In this document: positions 24,738 through 32,713 of the stretch, piece by piece | How the letters are laid out: each line of letters starts with the position of its first letter | Position numbering within the stretch: the first letter of the stretch is position 1 | Virus record (IMG/VR): IMGVR_UViG_3300038557_000055 | Coordinates: 1-60,193 of that record | Reading direction: 5' to 3' (one strand) | Length of the DNA: 60,193 nucleotides | Source: a virus | Made by a program: the position numbers and the translations under genes | The notes under the pieces: model-generated | Seen by the model: the letters and a program-made list of their open reading frames with translations, nothing else | What the model was told of the DNA's origin: nothing | Database searches by the model: none

Positions 24738-25673
24738 ATGTTCCACGACGTCAAGATCATCGAGAGCGCCGAAGACAACGTCAGCAAGTACGTCTTCACC
24801 GGCGACAACGCCGTCGCCGAGGCGGTGCTCTACCGGTATCCGGACTATGCGACCCGGACTGTCATTTGCTGCTCGACGATGAGCGGATGTCCCGTCGGTT
24901 GTCGCTTCTGTGGCGCTGGCGACCACTTCGTTCGAAGCTTCTCTGGCGATGAGATCGTTGCCCAGGTTGATCGATGCATCGCAGATACGGGCGTCGATCC
25001 GGCCAAGATGAAGCGGCTGCAGATCATGTTCATGTCGATGGGCGAGCCGTTGCTCAACCCAAGGGGCATGCAGGATGCTCTTCGAGCGCTCTATGCCAAA
25101 TACCCCAACGCAGCGCTGCTGATCAGCACGATCGGTCCAGACGTCGACTACGATTGGGTGAGAGATATCAGTGTCGAGATCCCAACGGTCGGTCTTCAGT
25201 TCTCGGTACACAAGTCCAGCGATGCCGAACGCGACATGCTCATTCCGTTTCGGAAGAAGCTTCCACTGAATTTCATCGCTTACGAAGGTCAGGAGTGGTC
25301 GAAGGAGACGGGGCGGAAGCCGTTCTTCAACTATTGTGCCGGAGATGACAATTCTTCAGTCATCGACGCCGACCGGCTTCGCGAGCGGTTCGATCCCGCG
25401 ATCTGGAATGCAACGGTCAGCGTGATCTGCGAGCGCAATGAGGGCCTACCGGCCAAAAACGAGCACCAGATCAAGCTCGCTGCCGATTTCGCATCGCTGC
25501 TCGTCGAACGAGGCTTCGATGTTCGCGTGTTCGATCCTGCCGGCCAGGACGACATCGGCGGCGGATGCGGCCAGCTCTGGTTTGTCCAGCAGTGGATGCG
25601 AGACCATCCCGAGCTTGCTCATCCCAGCATCGGGCATGGGTTGCCGAGCGTCCACACTCCGGCCGTAGCGTGA
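24738..25673 (+). CDS. RlmN/Cfr-like radical SAM methyltransferase
   Basis: A 311-residue protein; GGAG seven bases before ATG 24738 fixes the start. The iron-sulfur motif CPVGCRFC gives C51, C55 and C58. C44 stands seven residues before C51, exactly where RlmN has its resolving cysteine. MGEP follows at 101-104, then a FSVHKSSDAERDMLIP block like RlmN's SLHA region. GGGCGQL supplies C277, matching the methyl-carrying cysteine of RlmN/Cfr. The N-terminal RNA-binding domain of RlmN (about 90 residues) is absent. It probably methylates an adenine C2 or C8 in rRNA or tRNA through a methyl-cysteine. The substrate is unknown. Confidence 0.88.
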   Translation: MFHDVKIIESAEDNVSKYVFTGDNAVAEAVLYRYPDYATRTVICCSTMSGCPVGCRFCGAGDHFVRSFSGDEIVAQVDRCIADTGVDPAKMKRLQIMFMSMGEPLLNPRGMQDALRALYAKYPNAALLISTIGPDVDYDWVRDISVEIPTVGLQFSVHKSSDAERDMLIPFRKKLPLNFIAYEGQEWSKETGRKPFFNYCAGDDNSSVIDADRLRERFDPAIWNATVSVICERNEGLPAKNEHQIKLAADFASLLVERGFDVRVFDPAGQDDIGGGCGQLWFVQQWMRDHPELAHPSIGHGLPSVHTPAVA

Positions 25674-25681
25674 GGTGCCGC

Positions 25682-26005
25682 ATGGCCAAGTTCCGCAAGG
25701 GTGATGTCGTTTCTCTCGAGGTGATCGTCGAGAGCCATTTCCAAGGAAACGACGTTCGGCTTCGGCTGGAGGCCGGATACCAAGACATCTATGCCAAAGC
25801 AGACCAGATCAGAATGGTCCGACCGGATATCAAGGTCGAAGACACCATCGAATGGGAGGTCGGTGGGATCATCAATAGCGGCGAGGTCATTGGTGTCGCT
25901 GACGATCACGCATGGGTGAAGTATGGCGACGGAAATTTTGCGACCGTTGCGCTGAAGTTTGCGAGCCGAGTTGATCTCCCGGCCCCTGAAGAGGAGGTCG
26001 CGTGA
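25682..26005 (+). CDS. Hypothetical protein after the radical SAM gene
   Basis: A 107-residue protein starting MAKFRKGDVVSLEVIVESHF, eight bases behind the radical SAM stop. Two similar beta-rich halves (residues 1-50 and 51-95) suggest a duplicated small barrel of the KOW/SH3 kind, which might bind RNA. That is a shape-based guess; no family is recognised. Confidence 0.6.
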   Translation: MAKFRKGDVVSLEVIVESHFQGNDVRLRLEAGYQDIYAKADQIRMVRPDIKVEDTIEWEVGGIINSGEVIGVADDHAWVKYGDGNFATVALKFASRVDLPAPEEEVA

Positions 26006-26280
26006 TGGGCAACGCGGAAGCCATGAAGATTTTCGGGGTTCTCGGTGGGCCTGTCCATCCAACGGAATGGCGCTTGCCTGATGGTGGGTCGATCACGTCC
26101 CCAGGCGTAGCGCTGCGCGATTGGTTTGCAGCTCACGCATCCGACCAAGATGTTGAGCATCATCGCGAACTCACCCTCGGCACCGACGGCTCGACCTTTT
26201 GGAAGCGGAGCAGGGAAGAGGCTCGCTTTGCGTTCGCGGACGCCATGCTCGCTGAGAGTAGGAAGGTCGGTGCGTCATGA
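26005..26280 (+). CDS. Small phage protein with LRDWFAA motif
   Basis: A 91-residue protein with a TGATG start. Residues 30-45 read SPGVALRDWFAAHAS and the end has FADAMLAESRK. This pattern of small phage proteins (LRDYFAA...ADAML) is common, but its function is unknown. In this copy the middle is longer than usual. Confidence 0.65.
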   Translation: MGNAEAMKIFGVLGGPVHPTEWRLPDGGSITSPGVALRDWFAAHASDQDVEHHRELTLGTDGSTFWKRSREEARFAFADAMLAESRKVGAS

Positions 26281-26675
26281 CAAAACGCTACACTCGCGCC
26301 GACTTCGATCCCTTCATCGGGGACGGCACATCAAGGAACAAGCCACAGCCGCTCCCGAACGCCGTAGATGCCGATCCGCTCCGCTTCCTCAATGACCTTG
26401 CGGCGCGCGGTCACATGATGGAGCCGGTTTGGGGCTACGCGATGCTCCCTGCCGAGAACCGGACACAATGGACACAGTTCTTCCTCCTCTATGACGCCAT
26501 GGGCGGCGGTGGTGGATATGCCGTGACCTACGGCGGCAACAAACCGATTGTCCGCCAGTTCACAATCTGCCGGCATGAAAAGGTCATGCATTCGGATGCT
26601 CGGCCCGAGTATGGCTGGCGACCAGGCCACTGCAAGCACTGTGGCATGGACATGTCGGTCGACAGCTCCGGGTGA
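26277..26675 (+). CDS. Hypothetical protein with C-terminal zinc-ribbon-like motif
   Basis: A 132-residue protein starting MTKRYTRADF in an ATGA overlap. The C-terminus has ICRHEK and CKHCGMDMS, which could form a zinc site with Cys and His ligands. The rest is unassigned. Confidence 0.6.
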   Translation: MTKRYTRADFDPFIGDGTSRNKPQPLPNAVDADPLRFLNDLAARGHMMEPVWGYAMLPAENRTQWTQFFLLYDAMGGGGGYAVTYGGNKPIVRQFTICRHEKVMHSDARPEYGWRPGHCKHCGMDMSVDSSG

Positions 26676-26678
26676 TCC

Positions 26679-27122
26679 ATGCCGATCAAACCGGAGAACA
26701 TGTCGAAGTATCCAGGCGGCTCGACCAAGTCGCCGGAGTGGCGCGCGATCAGGAAGCGGATCGGCCAGCGCTCAGGCTGGAAGTGCGAGAGGTGCAAGGC
26801 GCCGAACCTCAAGATGATCGCCCGCGGATCGTACAACGGTCGCGAGGCTTACATGGTGGTCGAAACCAGCGAGATCTTCTGCGCTGAGACCGGTCTCGCC
26901 ATGGGCAAGATAAAGCGGTCGGACTTCAACGCTCGCAAGGTGCTGAAGGTCATCCTGACCGTGGCGCACCTCAACCACGACGAGACCGATAACCGGGATG
27001 AGAACCTGGCTCACCTCTGCCAGCGGGATCATCTCCGGCACGACCACAAGCAACACATGACGAACGCGGCGCGCACCCGGAGAAATCGGGGCGGCCAGAT
27101 GGATTTGGAGGACATGCTATGA
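26679..27122 (+). CDS. HNH endonuclease-like protein
   Basis: A 147-residue protein. CERCKAPN (near residue 37) starts the zinc knuckle, and VAHLNHDETDNRDENLAHLC then QRDHLRHD provide the histidines and second cysteine of an HNH fold. It may be a free-standing nicking enzyme or a structural HNH protein. It is one of three HNH-like genes in the prophage. Confidence 0.8.
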   Translation: MPIKPENMSKYPGGSTKSPEWRAIRKRIGQRSGWKCERCKAPNLKMIARGSYNGREAYMVVETSEIFCAETGLAMGKIKRSDFNARKVLKVILTVAHLNHDETDNRDENLAHLCQRDHLRHDHKQHMTNAARTRRNRGGQMDLEDML

Positions 27123-27691
27123 CTGAATTGACCCTGGAAGCGCTCGGACTCGATCAGGAGAAGCTTTCCGAAAAGCTGGTCGACCGACTGGCGAAAAACG
27201 TGCTCACGAGCATCGGTTACGATCCCGATGGAGACGAATGGTTCGGAACGAGCCCGTTCGCGAACCGGCTCAACGAATTGGTGAGGGCTCGGCTCGATCA
27301 GGTCGTAAACGACTTGGCCGACAAGCACGTGTTGCCTCGTGTGAACGAGATGGTCGAAGGGCTGGTGCTGCAGGAGACCAACAAGTGGGGAGAGAAGGTG
27401 GGCAAAACTCTCACCTTCATCGAATACCTCACCCAGCGTGCCGACGCCTACATGTCAGAGCCGGTGAGCTACAACGGCAAGACGAAAGCCGAAGACAGCT
27501 ACAACTGGCGCCAGTCGACCACGCGTATCGCGTACATGGTCGACCAGCATCTCCAATATTCGATCTCGCGTGCCATGGAGCAGGCGATGAAGGATGCGAA
27601 CACCAGCATCGCCACGGGTCTCAAGGGCGCCGTCGAGAAGTCCCTCGGGGAAGTTCTGGAGAAGCTGAAAATCGATGTGAAGACGAAGTGA
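27119..27691 (+). CDS. Hypothetical protein
   Basis: A 190-residue protein overlapping the HNH gene by four bases. Mostly helical and amphipathic, with a central Tyr/Trp-rich segment (residues 110-140). No domain is recognised. Possibly an oligomer, judging by heptad-like leucines. Confidence 0.65.
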   Translation: MTELTLEALGLDQEKLSEKLVDRLAKNVLTSIGYDPDGDEWFGTSPFANRLNELVRARLDQVVNDLADKHVLPRVNEMVEGLVLQETNKWGEKVGKTLTFIEYLTQRADAYMSEPVSYNGKTKAEDSYNWRQSTTRIAYMVDQHLQYSISRAMEQAMKDANTSIATGLKGAVEKSLGEVLEKLKIDVKTK

Positions 27692-27698
27692 GGGCAGG

Positions 27699-28184
27699 AT
27701 GATCCACCTTCCTCAGATATTCGTCGACATGGACGGCGTCCTGGCCGACTTCGACACCGGGTATGAGCAGCACTTCGGAATTCGGCCGAGCAAGTCTGAT
27801 GACAACGTCGATTGGGCGTTGGTTCGTCGGACAGACGGGTTCTACAGCAACCTGCCTCCTATGCCCGATTTCGAGCTGCTGTGGGCCGGCCTCATTCCCT
27901 TCTCACCGATCATCCTCACTGGTGTGCCGAGCTCGGTCGCAGAGGCCGCTGAAAACAAGCGCGCATGGGTTCGGAAGCATATCGGTCCAGATCAGCCGAT
28001 GATCGCGTGTCCATCGAAGGACAAGAGCCTTCACATGCGTCGGCCGGGCGACGTGCTGATCGACGATTGGGAGAAATACCGTTCCCTGTGGATCGGACGG
28101 GGAGGCAGGTGGATCACCCATATCTCTGCGGAAGCGTCCCTCGAACAGCTCGATGTGGTTCTCGTCGAGGCGGTGGCGCCATGA
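27699..28184 (+). CDS. 5'(3')-deoxyribonucleotidase-like HAD phosphatase
   Basis: A 161-residue HAD-fold enzyme. Motif I is VDMDGVLADFD (nucleophile and acid aspartates, residues 10-20), motif II is ILTGVPSS, motif III is the lysine in CPSKDKSLH, and motif IV is VLIDDWEKY. This is the set of the bacterial and phage 5'(3')-deoxyribonucleotidases, which dephosphorylate deoxynucleoside monophosphates. It may adjust nucleotide pools or remove host nucleotides during phage DNA synthesis. Confidence 0.85.
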   Translation: MIHLPQIFVDMDGVLADFDTGYEQHFGIRPSKSDDNVDWALVRRTDGFYSNLPPMPDFELLWAGLIPFSPIILTGVPSSVAEAAENKRAWVRKHIGPDQPMIACPSKDKSLHMRRPGDVLIDDWEKYRSLWIGRGGRWITHISAEASLEQLDVVLVEAVAP

Positions 28185-28333
28185 CCCTATTCCGCGTCCA
28201 CTACAACGACGGCAGCACGATGGATGTCGATGCTGACCGACCCGACAACGCCCGCAAGACAGCTCTGGAGACCCGCAAGGGCATCATCACGAAGGTCAAG
28301 GTGGTGAAGGAGAAGGCCGAGGCCGATGGCTAG
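28181..28333 (+). CDS. Small hypothetical protein
   Basis: A 50-residue protein (MTLFRVHYNDGSTMDVDADR at the start, then NARKTALETRKGIITKVKVV). ATGA overlap before, eight-base overlap after. Beta-alpha-beta pattern; no function known. Confidence 0.65.
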   Translation: MTLFRVHYNDGSTMDVDADRPDNARKTALETRKGIITKVKVVKEKAEADG

Positions 28334-29690
28334 AGATAGACGCCCACCCGCAACGCGTTCCCCCTATGAAATGATTGGCAGATCGATGTTCGAAAAAATT
28401 CAGAAGCCACAGGAAACGAAGCAGGATCACGTGCAGGGGTGCGGCGATCCCAATTGCCAGATTTGCATGCCGAAGGGCGGCTCTGGAGGAGGGAGCAAGG
28501 TCTCTGGTGACGATGTTTCGTGGATCGTCCCCGATGGGAGCATCGAGGATGTGGTTGCCAGGGAACTTCTCTTCAGAGCCGGGAGGCTTACCTTCAGTGG
28601 AGTGGATACATCCGACCCGAAGCGCGCAGCGAGGGATAAGGAACGAGAGCTCCGCCGAAAAGTTGAGCAGTATTTGCTCAAGACACAGCATTCGCTGGCA
28701 TGGGACGATGTGATCGGAAACGAGGCAGCCCGCACGGCCCTCGTCGAAGCCATTGAACATCCGCTGGTGCACAAGGATCTCTATGCTCACTACCAGAAGA
28801 AGCCGACGAAGGGCGTCTTGCTCTACGGAGCGCCGGGCAACGGTAAGACCATGTTCGGCAAAGCTGCAGCTTCGATTCTCGCCAAGCTCAACAAGCAAGC
28901 CGGCGACGTGACGATGCTGTCGATCAAGGGGCCTTCGATCCAGAGCCCTTATGTCGGTGTCACCGAAGGGATCATTCGGGACATCTTCGCCTACGCGGCT
29001 GCTTACAAGGCACTGCATGACGTGCCTCTGGTCGTCTTCATCGACGAGGCAGACTCTATCCTTCCCAGCCGCGACGGGTCGAATAGCAGGCGAGCTCTTC
29101 CATGGGAGGAATCCAACGTCGCGACGTTCCTTGCCGAGATGGACGGCCTCGACGAATCCGGCGCGCTCGTGATCCTCGCGACCAACCGACCAGAGTCCAT
29201 CGACGCCGCGATCCTTCGGGACGGTCGATGTGACCGGAAGATCAAGGTCGAGCGGCCCGACGAGGAGGCATCACGGCAGATCATCCTGCGCAATCTCGTC
29301 CACGTGCCTCTGTCACCAGGTGAAACGGCCGAGGAGTGCGCCACCTATGCCGCTGGCTACCTGTTCGACTGGTCTCATCGCATTGCGAGGCTGAAAACCG
29401 ACAAGGGACCAGATTTCTTGACGCTCGGCCATATCGTGAGCGGGGCAATGGTGGTTGGCTTGGTCGAGGTCGCCAAGGGTGTCGCGTTCCGGCGCGATCT
29501 GGCGGCTGGCGGTGTACCGACAGGCATCTGCAAAGACGATATCCGCGTTGCGATCGACACGGTTTTCGAGCAGAACCGGGGCCTCACTCACGAGTACGCC
29601 CTTCGCGACTACATCGAACGCCACGACATCAAGAAGATGTCAATGGAGTTCGTGCGGGTCGAGTATCCCGAACAGCAAGTGATCCACTGA
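28326..29690 (+). CDS. AAA+ ATPase, FtsH/ARC-like
   Basis: A 454-residue protein. Residues 39-47 form a small cysteine cluster (CGDPNCQIC). The AAA+ core has Walker A GAPGNGKT (168-175), a pore-loop-like segment SPYVGVTE (207-214), Walker B VVFIDEAD (236-243), sensor 1 ATN (285-287) and the second region of homology with arginines at 298 and 301. This is the arrangement of ring-forming unfoldases such as FtsH and ARC/Mpa. No protease domain is present. It may remodel host or phage protein complexes. A J-domain gene follows directly. Confidence 0.85.
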   Translation: MARDRRPPATRSPYEMIGRSMFEKIQKPQETKQDHVQGCGDPNCQICMPKGGSGGGSKVSGDDVSWIVPDGSIEDVVARELLFRAGRLTFSGVDTSDPKRAARDKERELRRKVEQYLLKTQHSLAWDDVIGNEAARTALVEAIEHPLVHKDLYAHYQKKPTKGVLLYGAPGNGKTMFGKAAASILAKLNKQAGDVTMLSIKGPSIQSPYVGVTEGIIRDIFAYAAAYKALHDVPLVVFIDEADSILPSRDGSNSRRALPWEESNVATFLAEMDGLDESGALVILATNRPESIDAAILRDGRCDRKIKVERPDEEASRQIILRNLVHVPLSPGETAEECATYAAGYLFDWSHRIARLKTDKGPDFLTLGHIVSGAMVVGLVEVAKGVAFRRDLAAGGVPTGICKDDIRVAIDTVFEQNRGLTHEYALRDYIERHDIKKMSMEFVRVEYPEQQVIH

Positions 29691-29702
29691 GGGGAGGCGG
29701 AC

Positions 29703-30338
29703 ATGAGTGTTTCAGCATATCCGCTTCATTGGCCGGTTGGTCGGCCGCGCAAGGAAAACCGCAAACGAGCGGCCTTCGGGAAGAGGGTGAAAAACGGCAA
29801 GTGGGATGAGACCAAGGATCTCACGGTTGCCGATGCGATCTCACGGCTCCAGCAGGAAATCGACCGGCTCGGTGCTCGTCTGCCGGTGATCTCCAGCAAT
29901 CTGGAGCCTCGGCTCGATGGGCTTCCAAGATCAGGGCAATCGGAACCTCGCGACCCGGGCGTTGCCCTCTATTTCGATCTGAACGGCAAGCCGCACTGCA
30001 TGCCCTGCGATACCTATGACCGGGTAGCGGACAACATCGCAGCCATTGCCAAGCACATCGAGGCGACAAGGGCGATTGATCGGTTTGGTGTCGCGACGGT
30101 GGCCGAGATGTTCACGGGCTTTGCAGCTCTGCCGGCACCGGGTGCGAAACGAGGCTGGCGCGAAGTGATGGACTTCATGCCAGGTGATGACCCTCAGATC
30201 ACAGTCGCCGTAATCGAAAGCCGTTATCGTCGCTTGGCTTCCACTCGGCACCCCGATAGGCCCGGCGGTTCCCACGACATGATGGCCGAACTGAATGCCG
30301 CGCGCGACGAAGCGCTGAAGGCGGTTCGCAATGACTGA
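29703..30338 (+). CDS. J-domain protein
   Basis: A 211-residue protein of a family common in alphaproteobacterial phages (opening VSAYPLHWPVGRPR, middle ISSNLEPRLDGLPRSG, then ALYFDLNGKP). The C-terminus carries a J-domain helix II/III with the signature HPD (RRLASTRHPDRPGG). J-domains stimulate Hsp70 ATPase, so it may direct host DnaK to a phage target. Next to the AAA+ ATPase this hints at a remodelling pair, but no direct link is shown. Confidence 0.85.
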   Translation: MSVSAYPLHWPVGRPRKENRKRAAFGKRVKNGKWDETKDLTVADAISRLQQEIDRLGARLPVISSNLEPRLDGLPRSGQSEPRDPGVALYFDLNGKPHCMPCDTYDRVADNIAAIAKHIEATRAIDRFGVATVAEMFTGFAALPAPGAKRGWREVMDFMPGDDPQITVAVIESRYRRLASTRHPDRPGGSHDMMAELNAARDEALKAVRND

Positions 30339-30453
30339 TCGCGGTATCCGCTTTTCCCCAGCCATGGTTCGCGAATTGCTGGCGGGCAGTCCGTGGGTTG
30401 TCGTCGTCTCGTTTACGGTCGAGCAGCGCAACATTGATCAGGCGCACCCATGA
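30331..30453 (+). pseudogene. Truncated remnant of an ASCH-like gene
   Basis: A 40-residue frame. The first 20 residues (MTDRGIRFSPAMVRELLAGS) match the opening of phage ASCH-domain proteins (RGIIFSAPMVRALLAGRKTQ from memory); the similarity then stops and the frame ends. It overlaps the genes on either side (8 and 4 bases). It may still be translated, but the ASCH fold cannot form. Confidence 0.5.
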
Positions 30454-30803
30454 GCAGCGATCGCATTCCGTGCTGCGTGCCGTTCTGCCGGCGCACCCGC
30501 CGAGATGATGGAAGCTTCTCGGAATGGATTTGTGGAAAGCATTGGGCACTGGTCAGCCGCAAGGCTAAGCTGATGAAGCGCCGTAGCGAGGCAGCATACG
30601 ACGCCGCGAAGCTGGAATGTGAAGAGATATCGAGCGAAGGCGATGAGTTCGCCAGGACGCAAGGCGGCGGCATTGCCGTCTCGCAAGAGATCATCGACCG
30701 CCTTCGGGTGGCTGCCGCCAAGCACCAAAGGAAGTGGGCTCAGGCCGGTCGGGCATGGGATCGATGCAAGCGTCAAGCGATCGAGCGGTCAGGGGGCATC
30801 TGA
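30450..30803 (+). CDS. Hypothetical protein with zinc-finger-like N-terminus
   Basis: A 117-residue protein. CCVPFCRRT and WICGKHW give four potential zinc ligands in the first 33 residues; a long basic helix follows. Small phage proteins of this form are frequent, but no role is established. Confidence 0.65.
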   Translation: MSSDRIPCCVPFCRRTRRDDGSFSEWICGKHWALVSRKAKLMKRRSEAAYDAAKLECEEISSEGDEFARTQGGGIAVSQEIIDRLRVAAAKHQRKWAQAGRAWDRCKRQAIERSGGI

Positions 30804-31087
30804 TGCGAGACCTATTCGGCCCGGTTCCTCGCAAGCCGCCGCTCATTCGGATGCGAGCCATGGACCATGGATCCGCGCCGGGACTAATGCCCGGATGGAA
30901 AACGACGAATGGCGCTCACTTCCGGTGCTGGCGCTGCAATCATGATGCCGGCTGGCATTTCAACATGAGCGATGGCGAAGTCCGTCGCGGCATTCCATGC
31001 CCTGTCTGCAACGGCGCTCCGACCGAGCCTAGTTTAACCGAACCAAGTTCTCGACACTCGGGTCGAAAGCCTTCAGCCACCGGTTGA
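30803..31087 (+). CDS. Hypothetical zinc-ribbon-like protein
   Basis: A 94-residue protein with a TGATG start. Two CxxC knuckles (CWRC near residue 42 and CPVC near 66) suggest a zinc ribbon. Its last 59 bases overlap, tail to tail, the end of the minus-strand gene. Confidence 0.6.
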   Translation: MRDLFGPVPRKPPLIRMRAMDHGSAPGLMPGWKTTNGAHFRCWRCNHDAGWHFNMSDGEVRRGIPCPVCNGAPTEPSLTEPSSRHSGRKPSATG

Positions 31088-31382
31088 TTTTGCCCATCGT
31101 TTCGAACGGAGGAGGGGACATCAGCCTGGTGTCCTCGGCCTTCCGCCATCCATCACCGACTATGCCGCAGATTGGGATGGCCATGAACTGGTCGACCGAG
31201 CGCGGCAGCCCATCGGTCACAAACCGAAACTCATAGTCCGGAAAACGCTTCCCCATGTGGACGCGCAGCCGGTCGACCACAGCCTCATCGTCGTAACGCG
31301 GATCAATAGGCAGAACGACGATGAACTGGCTCGCCTCGACCTGTCCGAGCCGGGTTTTCTTCGTGACGGCGACAATACTCAT
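31029..31382 (-). CDS. Lone minus-strand gene between early and late regions
   Basis: A 117-residue protein starting MSIVAVTKKTRLGQVEASQF, with GGAGG ten bases before ATG 31382. The frame is open for a further 83 codons upstream, but that part is AT-rich and lacks a ribosome site. The C-terminal half (FPDYEFRFVTDGLPRSVDQF) looks globular and well composed. I do not recognise it. Its position and the inverted repeat upstream suggest a regulator of the late operon or a cargo gene. Confidence 0.6.
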   Translation of the reverse strand: MSIVAVTKKTRLGQVEASQFIVVLPIDPRYDDEAVVDRLRVHMGKRFPDYEFRFVTDGLPRSVDQFMAIPICGIVGDGWRKAEDTRLMSPPPFETMGKINRWLKAFDPSVENLVRLN

Positions 31383-31508
31383 AACTGCAATGCCTCCAGC
31401 TTTGTTCTTTTTCTGTTCTCGTTTTACAACGAAGGAAAAATCGAGTCCAGAGGCACGAATCACAGCTTTTGTGAACGATGTTTTGCGATTGTCTTCAAAT
31501 AGATAACG

Positions 31509-31556
31509 GTCAACAATGGTGAACGGTTTGTTTTGAGGTGTTCGCTCATTGTTGAC
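31509..31556. promoter_or_regulatory. Inverted repeat in AT-rich spacer
   Basis: GTCAACAATG (31509-31518) and CATTGTTGAC (31547-31556) are perfect 10-bp inverted arms, extended inward by GAAC/GTTC (31521-31524 and 31540-31543). The surrounding 180 bases are unusually AT-rich for this window. It could be a binding site for a regulator acting between the early and late regions. Confidence 0.5.
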
Positions 31557-31884
31557 GATCTCTGAATTTTCGCGCAACTTGCATGCGACTCGGGGCAGTG
31601 CGCCCAGAGGAAACTTCGCCAATCTCCGCACTCCACCCTCAATGCCGGCTAGAGGTTCATAGCTGCTGCTCGCTCCTGAGAAGAGCCCGCGCGGGGAGGC
31701 GGTGGCGGGTAGCTAGTCCCTCCCTGTCGTCGTCAAGGATAAGCGGGAAAGCTGCGGCGCCGGTAAATCATCAGTTCGGACGGCAGCCTGGAAAGACGAA
31801 GACAGGTAACGCTATGATCCAGCGCGCCGAGCTGGGGAGCCGCCAAGGTGAGCAGCGGGAGTTGGACGCCCCGCCCGTCCGTGA
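31557..31884. other. Non-coding stretch before the packaging genes
   Basis: No coding frame here has good support. This is where a cos site or late-promoter elements would be expected, directly before the HNH-terminase cluster, but I cannot identify either from the bases alone. Confidence 0.4.
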
Positions 31885-32349
31885 ATGACAATACCATCCT
31901 TTCGAAGGCTGACAGCCCCGCGTCTTGGCGGCGATCGGGTCCGCACCCATGAAGCGCCGCGAGGCACACGACACCAGCGCGGCTATGACGCGGAATGGGT
32001 AGAGCTGCGCGACGAGTACCGCCGGCAGATCAAGGGCAGGTGCGAGGAATGCGCCCGGCGGGGCTATTTCAAGCACTGCGACGTGATCGACCACATCATT
32101 CCGGTCACGGATGCACCTGATCTGAGGTTGAAGCGGGAGAACCTGCAAGGGCTTTGCCACAGCCATCACAACGGCTGGAAACGGCTGATGGAAGCCTATG
32201 CCAGGAAGAGCGGCGCCACGTCGCTGCTGATTCAATGGTGCAGGCATCCCGAAACACGGCCGAGGCAGTTCCAGATTGTGAAATTCGGTCCGCTCAAGGA
32301 TCTTCTCGATGCAGACCAAAGAGAAGACCGAGCAGTCGGCGACGAATGA
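31885..32349 (+). CDS. HNH endonuclease of the packaging module
   Basis: A 154-residue protein. The core is RHQRGYDAEWVELRDEYRRQ, then CEECARRG, the catalytic VIDHIIPVTD and NLQGLCHSHHNGWK. This is the classic phage HNH found before terminase genes of HK97-like phages, where it is needed with the terminase for genome cutting. No good ribosome site was seen before ATG 31885, so the true start may differ. Confidence 0.85.
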   Translation: MTIPSFRRLTAPRLGGDRVRTHEAPRGTRHQRGYDAEWVELRDEYRRQIKGRCEECARRGYFKHCDVIDHIIPVTDAPDLRLKRENLQGLCHSHHNGWKRLMEAYARKSGATSLLIQWCRHPETRPRQFQIVKFGPLKDLLDADQREDRAVGDE

Positions 32350-32713
32350 GGGTGGAGCGGTTCATTTCCTGCCTTCGTTCGAGGAAATTCCGCCGTCGAA
32401 CATCCCGCTCCTCGAGTCCGGGAACAAGGTCTATCAGGAGTGGTGCCGGACCCTCATAAAGTCCGGTCTCCTCACGCTGAAGACCCGCGAATACGTCGAG
32501 ATGCTGGCCATCGCGACGGACGACATCGCCTACGCGATCGAAAAGGGTAAGCGCCCGACGCGACAGGCGATGGAAGCCAAGCGCGCCGCGATGATGAAGC
32601 TGGAAAAGCTCGATGCCAACCAGTCCATCGTCACGCCGGCCGGCGGTGAGCAAGCTTATTCAGCGTTTGGGTTCGCGCGACGAGCTCGAAACCGGCGCCA
32701 CGGTAAAAATTGA
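32309..32713 (+). CDS. terS: Terminase small subunit (P27-like)
   Basis: A 134-residue protein. Residues 45-110 (NKVYQEWCRTLIKSGLLTLK and the following helices) have the helical pattern of P27-family small terminases. It recognises phage DNA and presents it to the large subunit. It overlaps the HNH gene by 41 bases and the large subunit by 68. Confidence 0.75.
   Translation: MQTKEKTEQSATNEGGAVHFLPSFEEIPPSNIPLLESGNKVYQEWCRTLIKSGLLTLKTREYVEMLAIATDDIAYAIEKGKRPTRQAMEAKRAAMMKLEKLDANQSIVTPAGGEQAYSAFGFARRARNRRHGKN

Noticed and set aside
31583-31888. 101-codon plus-strand frame before the HNH gene
   Set aside because: No ribosome site, odd Arg/Ser composition, and it crosses the AT-rich spacer edge; more likely non-coding.
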